From NCBI GenBank assembly GCA_022865345.1, contig JALHSU010000168.1, positions 1 to 33,572 on the forward strand: DNA of 33,572 nt, given 5' to 3'. The notes beneath the pieces were generated by a model that saw only the letters and a list, made by a program, of their open reading frames with translations, was not told the DNA's origin and searched no databases. Positions 16,475-23,101 of this stretch are shown piece by piece. The stretch's first letter is position 1. Each line of letters begins with the position of its first letter. The position numbers and the translations under genes are program-made. Source of the stretch: Candidatus Zixiibacteriota bacterium (GTDB lineage: Bacteria; Zixibacteria; MSB-5A5; RBG-16-43-9).

Positions 16475-16501
16475 GTAGAGACGTATCGAGATATGTCTCT
16501 G
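16475..16501. repeat. GTAG-type intergenic hairpin
   Basis: GTAGAGACGTATCGAGATAT followed by GTCTCTGC: AGAGACGTAT pairs with ATATGTCTCT with one wobble or mismatch. It has the same form as the first unit at 19561. Confidence 0.55.
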
Positions 16502-16527
16502 CTGTCAATAGCTAAAAAAACCTATCT

Positions 16528-16599
16528 TTTCCGGTAACTCACTGGTAGAGTGAGCGTCTGTTAACCGTCAAGTTGCAGGTTTGAGCTCTGCCCGAGGAG
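16528..16599 (+). pseudogene. Degenerate tRNA-Asn (anticodon GTT)
   Basis: The 72-nt stretch aligns end to end with a bacterial tRNA-Asn. The D arm is intact (ACTC/GAGT around ACTGGTA), the anticodon loop is CTGTTAA with GTT at its centre, the T stem is GCAGG/TCTGC, and the 3' acceptor strand is CCGAGGA plus discriminator G. The 5' acceptor strand TTTCCGG no longer pairs cleanly (one mismatch, two wobbles). The anticodon stem AGCGT/CCGTC has mismatches at both ends, and the T loop reads TTTGAGC instead of TTCGA-type. No CCA is encoded. These changes make a functional tRNA unlikely. A relic tRNA beside a foreign-looking gene is a classic sign of an integration site, but no integrase is in view. 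Confidence 0.7.
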
Positions 16600-16769
16600 T
16601 TTTCACTTTTTTCGCGTAATTCAATGTTCGCTACTCTATTGTACCTGACGTTTTCCCAACCTGAAAATCTTCTCACACCCTGTGCCTGCTGAAATGCGAC
16701 CGTTAGTAAGGTTTCCCCATAAAATCCCGTAGAGATTCTCTCAGGCAGATGTAATTTTGCACAAATAGG

Positions 16770-16794
16770 GATAGGGGGACGCTACCCCCCTATC
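16770..16794. repeat. G-rich intergenic hairpin
   Basis: GATAGGGGG (16770-16778) pairs with CCCCCTATC (16786-16794), a perfect 9-bp stem with a 7-nt loop, ten bases before direct repeat B. It lacks a clean T-tract, so a terminator role is uncertain. Confidence 0.5.
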
Positions 16795-16803
16795 TCCTGT
16801 TTA

Positions 16804-16928
16804 AATTTTGTTTCAATTGGAGTTGGGTTTTCTTGGGTTATGATGGGTTATTATGGGTATCGAGGTAATTGGCTAATTTGTTGTTAATCTTGTTAATAGG
16901 CTGAAACACAAGGGTTCCCGCGCCCCCT
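16804..16928. repeat. 125-bp direct repeat B with G-quadruplex-like decamer array
   Basis: Second copy of the repeat at 14141-14266, in the same orientation. GGG triplets at 16825, 16835, 16845 and 16855 keep the exact 10-nt period. The three loops are those of copy A in rotated order (TTTTCTT, TTATGAT, TTATTAT), so the internal array has shifted by one decamer. Confidence 0.75.
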
Positions 16929-16960
16929 TTTTTGTTGCAGATCAATAAATTCATATTGGC

Positions 16961-17024
16961 GTAGGGGTTCAAAATTTGGTACCCCTGCAATTTGTTCTTG
17001 GAGAGAGGCATGGCGATCCATGCC
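16961..17024. repeat. Two GTAG-type intergenic hairpins
   Basis: GTAGGGGT...ACCCCTGC (16961-16988) and GGCATGG-CGAT-CCATGCC (17007-17024) are adjacent palindromes of the kind found at five other sites in the window. Confidence 0.55.
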
Positions 17025-17111
17025 CATGCATTAATAAATTTCAAAAAGTAGAATCCTCAGCTCAGACGGGGGTAATATTTTTTTAATTTAATATAAAAAG
17101 TTTGGAACAAA

Positions 17112-17129
17112 TATGTAAGTACTTACGTA
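17112..17129. promoter_or_regulatory. Palindromic operator, probable MarR autoregulatory site
   Basis: TATGTAAGTACTTACGTA is an 18-bp palindrome with one mismatched pair; its core GTAAGTACTTAC (17115-17126) is perfect. It lies 41 nt before the ATG of a MarR-family gene, between a TTGGAA box (17102-17107) and possible -10 sequences (TAATAT at 17128, TATAGT at 17135). Size and position are typical of MarR operators. Confidence 0.6.
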
Positions 17130-17169
17130 ATATTTATAGTTATTAAGGAGAGTAAAAAGGTACCTACAT

Positions 17170-18135
17170 ATGGACCTCTTAAGACAGCTTGGGCCCTTAG
17201 CTATCGCCAGCAGGTTAAGGCGTTTGACAGAGTGGCTCTATAAGGATGGTGCCCGCATTTACCAGGAGCTATCTTTGGATTTTGAGCCGCGCTGGTTTCC
17301 ACTTTTTTATCTTTTGAAGGAATCGGGTGAAATATCAGTTACCCATGCAGCTCAGGCTTTAGGGATGACCCATCCAGCTATCAATCAGATTGCCGGAGAG
17401 ATGTCACGCCGAGGGTTCGCGGAATCGATTAGTGATAAAAAAGATAAACGCAAAAGGCTTCTGCGACTCACCCAAAAGGGCAGAAAAGCCCTATCCTCGC
17501 TTGAGCCGGTTTGGAAAGATTTCAAATCTGCGGCAAGTGACCTTTTGAGTGAAGCGGGTGATGATTTTCTAGCAACAGTTGAAAGATTAGAGGACGCCTT
17601 AAAGGAAAAGGGGATGTACGAAAGAATAACTCAACGAATCAAAAATCGCCAGCTCAAGAGAATTCAAATCCTAAATTACCAGCCACAGTTTAAAAAATAC
17701 TTCAAGTCACTCAACTATGAATGGCTCAGGGAATACTTTAAAGTGGAAAAAGAGGATAAAAAATTACTTTCCAGCCCTTACGAAAGAATAATCAAGCCCG
17801 GAGGGTTTGTTCTCTTTGCCCGCCTGAATGGTAAAATTGTTGGCACCACTGCATTAATCAAACATGATAGACATACCTATGAGCTGACCAAGATGGCGGT
17901 TAAAAGAACTGCTCAAAGACAGCAGGTAGGACGTAAACTTGCACTTGCCGCAATTGAAAAAGCGAAAAACTCAGGTGCCAAGAGAGTAATTTTACTCACC
18001 AGTCCAAGATTAACTGCAGCTTATAATCTCTATCGCTCTTTAGGCTTTATCGAATTATCTGGAGATCAGCCTTGGGCAACCCTCTACCACCGTGGAGGGA
18101 TTCCCTTGAGCTTGGATTTGAAAAATAAACCATAA
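17170..18135 (+). CDS. MarR-family regulator fused to GNAT acetyltransferase
   Basis: A 321-aa two-domain protein. Residues 1-150 form a MarR winged helix-turn-helix: 'GEISVTHAAQALGMTHPAIN' is the DNA-reading helix region, and 'DKKDKRKRLLRLTQKG' is the beta wing. Residues about 165-310 form a GNAT N-acetyltransferase fold, with acetyl-CoA motif A near 'RQQVGRKLALAAIEKAK' and the C-terminal 'AAYNLYRSLGFIEL'. This MarR-GNAT architecture is known in other bacteria, but the acetylated substrate is generally not. The likely translation signal is AAAAGG nine bases before the ATG. A perfect palindrome just upstream implies self-regulation. The S41 peptidase gene starts 19 nt downstream, so both are probably controlled together. 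Confidence 0.88.
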   Translation: MDLLRQLGPLAIASRLRRLTEWLYKDGARIYQELSLDFEPRWFPLFYLLKESGEISVTHAAQALGMTHPAINQIAGEMSRRGFAESISDKKDKRKRLLRLTQKGRKALSSLEPVWKDFKSAASDLLSEAGDDFLATVERLEDALKEKGMYERITQRIKNRQLKRIQILNYQPQFKKYFKSLNYEWLREYFKVEKEDKKLLSSPYERIIKPGGFVLFARLNGKIVGTTALIKHDRHTYELTKMAVKRTAQRQQVGRKLALAAIEKAKNSGAKRVILLTSPRLTAAYNLYRSLGFIELSGDQPWATLYHRGGIPLSLDLKNKP

Positions 18136-18154
18136 AACTTAAAAAGGAGGTGTT

Positions 18155-19552
18155 ATGTCCCAAGTAAAGTTTGAAGCTGAGAGTAAAATGCAGGGCTTAT
18201 TGTTTAGAGCGGGATTAATTCTTTTTTTTCTAATACTATTGACACTGTTTGGTTTGTTCCTGAAATCTGTACAGGCACAGCCACCCTCTCAAAAGCCACC
18301 AGACAGGTTAATTGACGCACAAATGCAGTTGGACGTAATCGACAGCGTGTCCCGGGCATTGAATGAAGTCTATGTTTTCCCGGAGGTGGCAAAGGAGATG
18401 GAGAAATACCTCCACAAACAGTACGATCAGGGAAAATATAAAAACATAACCAGCTTAAACCAGTTCTGTCAAAAGCTGACCGAGGATCTCCAAGAAATAA
18501 GTAAGGATAAGCATCTTGGGGTCAGGTTCGCATCTGACGAGATGATTGCTAAGTTTGAAGGAGATACCCTCACAGATGAGGAGAAAAAAAGAGACCTTGA
18601 GCAAAGACGCAGGGATAACTTTTGTTTCAAGGAGATAAAACTTCTGGAGGGGAATATCGGGTACCTCGATCTCCGCTGTTTTTCGGAAGCTACAGATGCG
18701 GGATTTACTGCCATTGCCGCTATGAATTTCTTAGCCTATGCAAATGCCATCATTTTCGACCTGCGTCAGAACGGAGGCGGTTCGCCCAGCATGATCCAGC
18801 TTATCTCCAGCTATCTTCTCAAGGAGCCGACTCATCTCAACAGCTTCTACATCCGCAAGTCCGATTCCATCCATCAGTTCTGGACCCAGGCATACGTTGA
18901 AGGTCCCCGCTTGACCGATGTGGATGTTTATGTCCTTACCAGCAGTTACACTTTTTCTGGAGCAGAGGAGTTCACCTACAATCTCAAGAACTTAAAAAGA
19001 GGGACCATAATCGGGGAGACCACCGGCGGCGGAGCCCATCCCGTCGATTTTAAAATTTTTCACTATCTTAATGTAGGTATGAGCCTGCCCTTTGGACGGG
19101 CAATCAATCCTATCACTGGCACCAACTGGGAAGGGACGGGGATCACTCCTAACATTGAAGTACCTCAAGAGAAGGCACTGGATGTAGCTCATCTCAAAGC
19201 ACTGGAGAAATTGCTTGAAAAAGTCAAAGACCCAAAGAGAGAGGCTGAACTTAAATGGGCAATAGAGGGTAAAAAAGTATTGCTCAATCCGGTTAAAATC
19301 GAGGAGAAAAATCTGAAAATATATGCAGGCCAGTATGGTCCCAGAAAAATCTTGTTTGAAAATGGAGAATTATATTATCAGCGTGAAAACAGACCTAAAT
19401 ACAAACTCATATCTATGGGTGACCACTGGTTTATGCTGGATGGCCTGGATTATTTCCGGATTCAATTCGTAGTGGATGAAAAGGGCAAAGCCACAGAGCT
19501 GATTGGTCATTATAACAGCGGACCTGCGGATAGTAATAAGCGCGGTAAATAA
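18155..19552 (+). CDS. S41 family peptidase (IRBP/tail-specific protease-like), membrane-targeted
   Basis: A 465-aa serine protease. Residues about 18-42 are a hydrophobic signal or anchor segment ending SVQAQ. An IRBP-type N-terminal helical domain covers about 55-150 ('SVSRALNEVYVFPEVAKEME'). The S41 core at about 155-345 has 'GNIGYLDLRCFSEA', 'IIFDLRQNGGGSPSMIQLIS', the nucleophile region 'LTSSYTFSGAEEFTYNLK' (Ser268 predicted) and 'GETTGGGAHPVDF'. A C-terminal domain of about 90 residues ('YAGQYGPRKILFENGELYY') resembles the small beta domain found at the end of many secreted peptidases. No PDZ domain is evident. It probably acts on peptides in the periplasm. AAGGAGG lies just before the ATG, and the gene is 19 nt after the MarR-GNAT gene. 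Confidence 0.88.
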   Translation: MSQVKFEAESKMQGLLFRAGLILFFLILLTLFGLFLKSVQAQPPSQKPPDRLIDAQMQLDVIDSVSRALNEVYVFPEVAKEMEKYLHKQYDQGKYKNITSLNQFCQKLTEDLQEISKDKHLGVRFASDEMIAKFEGDTLTDEEKKRDLEQRRRDNFCFKEIKLLEGNIGYLDLRCFSEATDAGFTAIAAMNFLAYANAIIFDLRQNGGGSPSMIQLISSYLLKEPTHLNSFYIRKSDSIHQFWTQAYVEGPRLTDVDVYVLTSSYTFSGAEEFTYNLKNLKRGTIIGETTGGGAHPVDFKIFHYLNVGMSLPFGRAINPITGTNWEGTGITPNIEVPQEKALDVAHLKALEKLLEKVKDPKREAELKWAIEGKKVLLNPVKIEEKNLKIYAGQYGPRKILFENGELYYQRENRPKYKLISMGDHWFMLDGLDYFRIQFVVDEKGKATELIGHYNSGPADSNKRGK

Positions 19553-19560
19553 AAAATTCT

Positions 19561-19683
19561 GTAGAGACGCATCGCATGCGTCTCCACGCCTTTGGAGTGC
19601 ATCGTCCGTGTCGATGCCGAAGCAGGAGCGAACCTATGTGTTCGCTCCGATTTATTCGGACAGACATAGGGGTCTGCCCCTAC
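19561..19683. repeat. Cluster of four GTAG-type intergenic hairpins
   Basis: Four consecutive palindromes: GAGACGCATCGCATGCGTCTC, GCATCG...CGATGC, GGAGCGAAC...GTTCGCTCC, and GGACAGAC...GTCTGCCCC. The cluster opens with GTAG and closes with CTAC. It starts 9 nt after the S41 stop codon. Confidence 0.7.
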
Positions 19684-19726
19684 AAAAAATCAAAAGCCCC
19701 GGTTCTTTTTTTAAAGCCAGGGCTTT
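19684..19726 (-). terminator. Intrinsic terminator of the perR-side transcript
   Basis: On the minus strand AAAGCCCTGG and CCGGGGCTTT pair over 10 bp (one G-T wobble) around a 14-nt A/T-rich loop, followed by TGATTTTTTG. It lies just after the small ORF that ends at 19747. Confidence 0.75.
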
Positions 19727-19746
19727 ACCCTACCTCATCGATCCCT

Positions 19747-19926
19747 TTATAGCGTTTCGTCTCCTCTTCCTTTCTCCTCCCGTATATCCAGGATCTCTAA
19801 CTCCTCGTTTAAGATCTTATTCACCACTTTGATGAACTGCTGCAGGTTCAGCTTCTGGAGTTTGTAGGGATGCCAGCAGAGTTTCTGCGAGATCGGTTCG
19901 ATCTCCTTCTTCTTGGATTTGGACAT
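19747..19926 (-). CDS. Small basic protein of unknown function
   Basis: A 59-aa open frame starting MSKSKKKEIEPISQK and ending EEKGRGDETL, with a Lys-rich head, a central segment with a possible helix ('LQQFIKVVNKILNEELEI') and a charged tail. I do not recognise it. A longer GTG start two codons upstream exists, but GAGGGG is best spaced for the ATG at 19926. Reasons to think it is real: a good ribosome-binding site, a terminator 20 nt after its stop, and its place directly after perR on the same strand. A Fur/PerR-box-like sequence lies in the 71-nt gap before it. It has no membrane segment. Confidence 0.5.
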   Translation of the reverse strand: MSKSKKKEIEPISQKLCWHPYKLQKLNLQQFIKVVNKILNEELEILDIREEKGRGDETL

Positions 19927-19961
19927 CCTCACCCCTCAAAATAAAAAGCCCATTTAAAATA

Positions 19962-19980
19962 ATAACAATAACCATTATCA
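19962..19980 (-). promoter_or_regulatory. Fur/PerR-box-like sequence upstream of the small ORF
   Basis: The minus strand reads GATAATGGTTATTGTTATT, matching 14 of 19 positions of the classical Fur box. The overlapping TGATAATGGTTATTG matches 10 of 14 fixed positions of the Bacillus PerR box. It lies between perR and the small ORF. The region is A/T rich, so a chance match is possible. Confidence 0.35.
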
Positions 19981-19997
19981 TATACGAATAAAAAAAA

Positions 19998-20396
19998 CTA
20001 TTGATTAAGTTTTAAACAATTTAAACAAACGCCGTGAAATGCAACCTCCACCTTTTCGATTCTGAACTTTACTTTTTTCTGAGCTTCAGCCTTCAGGTTT
20101 TTTTCCAGATCCAGAAAAAGGTCGTAGATCTTCCCGCATTTTTTGCAGATGAAATGCTGGTGAGAAGAGGTATCCGCATCGAAATGGTCAAAGGGCGTGC
20201 CAAACTGAAGCTTCCTTATGGCTCCCTTCTGGTGAAGATTATTCAAATTGCGGTAGACTGTGCCCAGGGAAAGTTTGGGGATTTTTTTCTTGGCCTGGAA
20301 GTAGATCCAGTCTGCAGTCGGATGGATTTTGGTTCCTTTTAAGGTCTTTAGGATTTCTTGTCTTTGCCGGCTAAATCTTTCGAATTTTTCTTCCAT
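19998..20396 (-). CDS. perR: Fur-family peroxide-sensing repressor, PerR type
   Basis: A 132-aa Fur-family metalloregulator. The N-terminal winged helix includes 'HPTADWIYFQAKK' and 'LSLGTVYRNLNNLHQKG'; the C-terminal dimerisation domain carries two CxxC pairs for structural zinc (C84/C87, C124/C127). The candidate regulatory-metal ligands H25, D73, H79, H81 and D92 match Bacillus PerR H37, D85, H91, H93 and D104 with a constant offset of 12, and so do the four cysteines. Asp at the last ligand position, where Fur has Glu, is the residue linked to peroxide sensing. The start is supported by CAGGAGCTT before the ATG. It overlaps the end of nadD by 49 nt in another frame, an unusually long overlap that implies coupled expression. 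Confidence 0.85.
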   Translation of the reverse strand: MEEKFERFSRQRQEILKTLKGTKIHPTADWIYFQAKKKIPKLSLGTVYRNLNNLHQKGAIRKLQFGTPFDHFDADTSSHQHFICKKCGKIYDLFLDLEKNLKAEAQKKVKFRIEKVEVAFHGVCLNCLKLNQ

Positions 20397-20995
20397 AAGC
20401 TCCTGTAAAGATTTTTGGACTGTATGAACTCTTCCACTCCCGCAGGGACCAGATATCTGATCGATTTTCCTTGTCTGACCCTCTCCCTGATCTGGGTCGA
20501 GGAGATATTCAATCCGTTTATTGGAATCAAAAGACTTCTTTTAACAAATCTATTCTTTGGATTTATCCTGTTAAATCCGGGCCTTAAAGCGATCACCACT
20601 TTAACCTTCTGAAAAATTTTTTCCGGCTCCTTCCAAGTTGGTAGCTCATCTATTGCATCTGAGCCTAAAAGAAAAAAAAGCTCCGAATCTTTGTAGAGCT
20701 TCGCAAGCCGGGTCAGAGTATCTATGGTATAGGATTTCCCTTTTCTTTTGAGCTCGATATCGGAGATCAAAAAATCCGGATTATCCCGAATTGCCATCTC
20801 GACCATTTGCAGACGGTCTTTAGCTGAAGAGATGGGATGGTTTTCCTTATGTGGAGGATTAGCCGAGGGGATAAATATTACCTTCTGTAGCTTAAACTCC
20901 TCTTTTAATTGCTCAGCCAGGATCAGATGCCCGCAGTGTATCGGATCAAAGGTTCCGCCTAAAATCCCCAATCTTTTTTTTCTGTCCCTTGGCAT
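20348..20995 (-). CDS. nadD: Nicotinate-nucleotide adenylyltransferase
   Basis: A 215-aa enzyme that joins ATP and nicotinate mononucleotide to form deamido-NAD in the cytoplasm. The nucleotidyltransferase motif 'GGTFDPIHCGH' (residues 13-23, with H20 and H23) opens the protein. 'FIPSANPPHKENHPI', 'SYTIDTL' and 'FFLLGSDAIDELPTWKEP' are typical NadD segments, and the second signature 'NISSTQIRERVRQGKSIRY' lies near residues 165-183. The length is normal. The start sits 16 nt after the bamD-like stop, with AGGAG rather far upstream, so translation may depend on coupling. The perR gene begins inside its last 49 nt. Confidence 0.94.
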   Translation of the reverse strand: MPRDRKKRLGILGGTFDPIHCGHLILAEQLKEEFKLQKVIFIPSANPPHKENHPISSAKDRLQMVEMAIRDNPDFLISDIELKRKGKSYTIDTLTRLAKLYKDSELFFLLGSDAIDELPTWKEPEKIFQKVKVVIALRPGFNRINPKNRFVKRSLLIPINGLNISSTQIRERVRQGKSIRYLVPAGVEEFIQSKNLYRSLWKKNSKDLAGKDKKS

Positions 20996-21011
20996 TCTAA
21001 GTCAGGATCTC

Positions 21012-21773
21012 CTATTTCTTGGCCTGAATATCTTTATCCAATTTATTAAGCCTGGCTTTTACCTTGCCGGCTAATTTATCCCCCGGATATTTCTCTAAGA
21101 ATTTACGGTATTCCAGCTCTGCCAGATCAGATTTTTTCTGCTCCCGGTAGGATTCCGCTATCAGGAAACTGGCTGGAGCCGCATATTTTGTGTCAGAGTA
21201 TTGGTCCAACACATCCTGAAGATAGATTAGAGCGGCATTGTAATGTTTCAACTTATAGTAAATGCGGCCATTATTATATAGTTTTTGAGCCAGTTTTGAA
21301 CGTGCCTCAAATAAAAGCTTCTGCGCTTCCTGAACATGCTGGCTCTCCGGATATTCATCCAGAAAATCCTTCAGCTCCTGGATTGCCTTCAAGGTATTAG
21401 TCTGGTCGAGTTCTGCCTTGGGCGAATCCTTATAATGAGCATAAGCTATCATAAATGAAGCCTCATCTGCCAGGGGGCTTTCAGAAAAAGAGGAAAGCAC
21501 TTTTTTGAATTCTCCAACTGAGCTTGAGTAGTCCTTATCTTTGAAATAGCACATCCCCAAAAGGTATTGAGCTGAGTCCACAAAGGCAGCACCCGGATAG
21601 TTGAAAATCAGCTTCTGAAACTCCATGACTGCGTTAGAGTATTTTTTCTTCTTATACTCTTTCTTGGCTAAAGCGAACTGATCCTCAGCTCCCAGAACCG
21701 GAGTTTCCTTTCGGGCAGCAGCGCAGCTTAAGATCAAAGGTAATAGACTAAGACACAACCATTTTCTAAACAT
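21012..21773 (-). CDS. bamD: BamD-like outer-membrane assembly lipoprotein
   Basis: A 253-aa TPR lipoprotein. I place the start at the ATG at 21773 because AAAAGGAG sits four bases before it; an ATG at 21797 would add eight unsupported residues. The signal ends in 'LLPLILSCAAARKE', a lipobox-type cysteine. The mature part is a string of TPR-like repeats: 'AKKEYKKKKYSNAVMEFQKL', 'AQYLLGMCYFKDKDYSSSV', 'ASFMIAYAHYKDSP', 'NGRIYYKLKHYNAALIYLQD' and 'LAELEYRKFLEKYPGDKLA'. Length and repeat number match BamD, the Bam-complex subunit that helps insert beta-barrels. A YbgF/CpoB-type TPR protein is a possible alternative. It follows an unknown secreted protein and precedes nadD, all in one run. Confidence 0.75.
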   Translation of the reverse strand: MFRKWLCLSLLPLILSCAAARKETPVLGAEDQFALAKKEYKKKKYSNAVMEFQKLIFNYPGAAFVDSAQYLLGMCYFKDKDYSSSVGEFKKVLSSFSESPLADEASFMIAYAHYKDSPKAELDQTNTLKAIQELKDFLDEYPESQHVQEAQKLLFEARSKLAQKLYNNGRIYYKLKHYNAALIYLQDVLDQYSDTKYAAPASFLIAESYREQKKSDLAELEYRKFLEKYPGDKLAGKVKARLNKLDKDIQAKK

Positions 21774-21783
21774 GTTTCTCCTT

Positions 21784-22440
21784 TTAACGGTTGGCAAAAA
21801 AAAGATAGATTAAACCCCCTACTACCACAGTAACTACAGCCGGTTCTATATACTTCCCCCAGGTGCTCTCTGGAATCTCAGGGCATAAGAACGGATATTG
21901 CCTGTTATTCAGTGAAAGAAGCTCTTCTTTCCTCAGAAGATCAGAATTCTTTCTCTCTCCTCTCTTACTCCATAAGATTTTTCCATCCGGATCGCTCAAG
22001 CTAAAAGATATCGCTACTTGTGATTCCCTTGTTATCCAGCTTTTACCAAAGAGCTTTTTCCTTTTGATCTCCGGATATTCCAGGTTCAGCTTTATAATCC
22101 TGTAAGACAACAGCGGCGAGAAGCTCTCCTGTCCCTCTTTTTTTCCTACGCCGACCGGCCCTCTTTTGGAAAGGAACGAAACTATTTCCTCTTTGACTAT
22201 CCAGGCAGACTGATTTTCCCCTTCTTCCTTTACCCAGACCATCTGTGAATCGATTGGGGCATCTTTTAGACAATCCTCTAACACATCTTTTATAGTCTGC
22301 CTCAAAAATACCTCATTGGTCAGAGGTACAATCTTTTCCTGGGCTAAGCTCTTTGAGGAAAAAAAAATGGAGACTAAAAAAAAGACTCTAATCCAGAAAG
22401 AAGTTCTTTTCGATTTGGACTTGTAAACCCGATCAGCCAT
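21784..22440 (-). CDS. Envelope protein of unknown function with C-terminal membrane segment
   Basis: A 218-aa protein I cannot place in a family. The N-terminus has a basic stretch and a signal or anchor segment ('FWIRVFFLVSIFFSSKSLAQ'). The middle part (about 40-180) alternates polar and aromatic residues and reads like a beta-rich periplasmic domain ('SPLLSYRIIKLNLEYPEIK', 'ESQVAISFSLSDPDGKILWS'). Near the C-terminus a hydrophobic helix ('VVTVVVGGLIYLFFANR') suggests a second membrane anchor with a very short tail. Its ATG overlaps the lytic transglycosylase stop (ATGGCTGA), implying translational coupling, and the bamD-like gene starts 10 nt after its stop. Position between a cell-wall enzyme and an outer-membrane assembly factor suggests an envelope role, which is inference only. 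Confidence 0.75.
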   Translation of the reverse strand: MADRVYKSKSKRTSFWIRVFFLVSIFFSSKSLAQEKIVPLTNEVFLRQTIKDVLEDCLKDAPIDSQMVWVKEEGENQSAWIVKEEIVSFLSKRGPVGVGKKEGQESFSPLLSYRIIKLNLEYPEIKRKKLFGKSWITRESQVAISFSLSDPDGKILWSKRGERKNSDLLRKEELLSLNNRQYPFLCPEIPESTWGKYIEPAVVTVVVGGLIYLFFANR

Positions 22441-23086
22441 ACTTGGCCTTAAGCTCCTTATATCTTTTAAGTACCTTGGCTAAGAAATAGGTGGGGAGTT
22501 TATCGCCTGATTTAATCTTCGTTCTCAGGGCATCCTCACCCACGTTATAGGCGATTAGCGCTTTCTTAACATCCTTGAATTTCAGAATCAGCTCAAAAAG
22601 ATGCAGAGTCCCTAACTGGATATTCAAAGCCGGGTCGAACAAGGAGAGAGAGTCTTTTAACTCCAGGCCGCTTCTTCTGGCTAAGTCTTGCCCTACCGAG
22701 GGTTTCACCTGCATAAGACCCTGAGCTCCTAACATCGATTCCTCATCTTTTTTGAAAGAGCTTTCAGTCAAAATCAATGCCATAATCAGAAGCGGATCGT
22801 AGCTATATTTTTTGCTTTCGGAATAAATGACACCGCCGAGCTTAACAGTATCTTCCTTGCTTAACCCTACCTTGAAATCCTCGATTATCTTTAAGATTTT
22901 GACCCGGTCCTCTAATTCCTTGATCTTCTGCTCCTGCTCCTGGATGAGCTTGACTTTTTCTCCCCTCTCATAAAGAAGGTAGACCAGTCCTGCAGTCTGA
23001 AGCAGGTAGATAAAAATCAGAATGAAGGTAACAGACTTGGAGATAGTCAGCCCTGCTTTACGGATTATTTTTATTCCCAGGACCAT
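22433..23086 (-). CDS. Membrane-anchored lytic transglycosylase (SLT domain)
   Basis: A 217-aa protein. A single membrane segment (about 18-38, 'SVTFILIFIYLLQTAGLVYL') is followed by a short coiled coil (about 42-68) and a transglycosylase SLT domain from about 80. The catalytic Glu108 lies in 'LILTESSFKKDEES'; 'GAQGLMQVKPSVGQDLA', 'LFDPALNIQLGTLHL' and 'ALIAYNVGEDALR' are the family's other motifs. The enzyme should cleave peptidoglycan glycan strands to 1,6-anhydro products in the periplasm. GAGAGAGGATT precedes the ATG. It lies 15 nt after the radical SAM gene and overlaps the next gene by 8 nt. Confidence 0.9.
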   Translation of the reverse strand: MVLGIKIIRKAGLTISKSVTFILIFIYLLQTAGLVYLLYERGEKVKLIQEQEQKIKELEDRVKILKIIEDFKVGLSKEDTVKLGGVIYSESKKYSYDPLLIMALILTESSFKKDEESMLGAQGLMQVKPSVGQDLARRSGLELKDSLSLFDPALNIQLGTLHLFELILKFKDVKKALIAYNVGEDALRTKIKSGDKLPTYFLAKVLKRYKELKAKYG

Positions 23087-23101
23087 AATCCTCTCTCTTT
23101 T

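Larger units (their letters stand above)
16352..17169. other. Repeat- and relic-rich intergenic region after the subtilase
   Basis: There is no credible protein gene in 818 bp. In order it contains the subtilase terminator, a GTAG-type hairpin (16475-16501), the decayed tRNA-Asn (16528-16599), an unassigned stretch, a G-rich hairpin (16770-16794), direct repeat B (16804-16928), two more hairpins (16961-17024) and the MarR operator region. Confidence 0.65.

Noticed and set aside
16838-17044. 68-codon minus-strand frame in the intergenic region before the MarR gene
   Set aside because: It lies across direct repeat B and the hairpins; it has no recognisable domain and no ribosome site.
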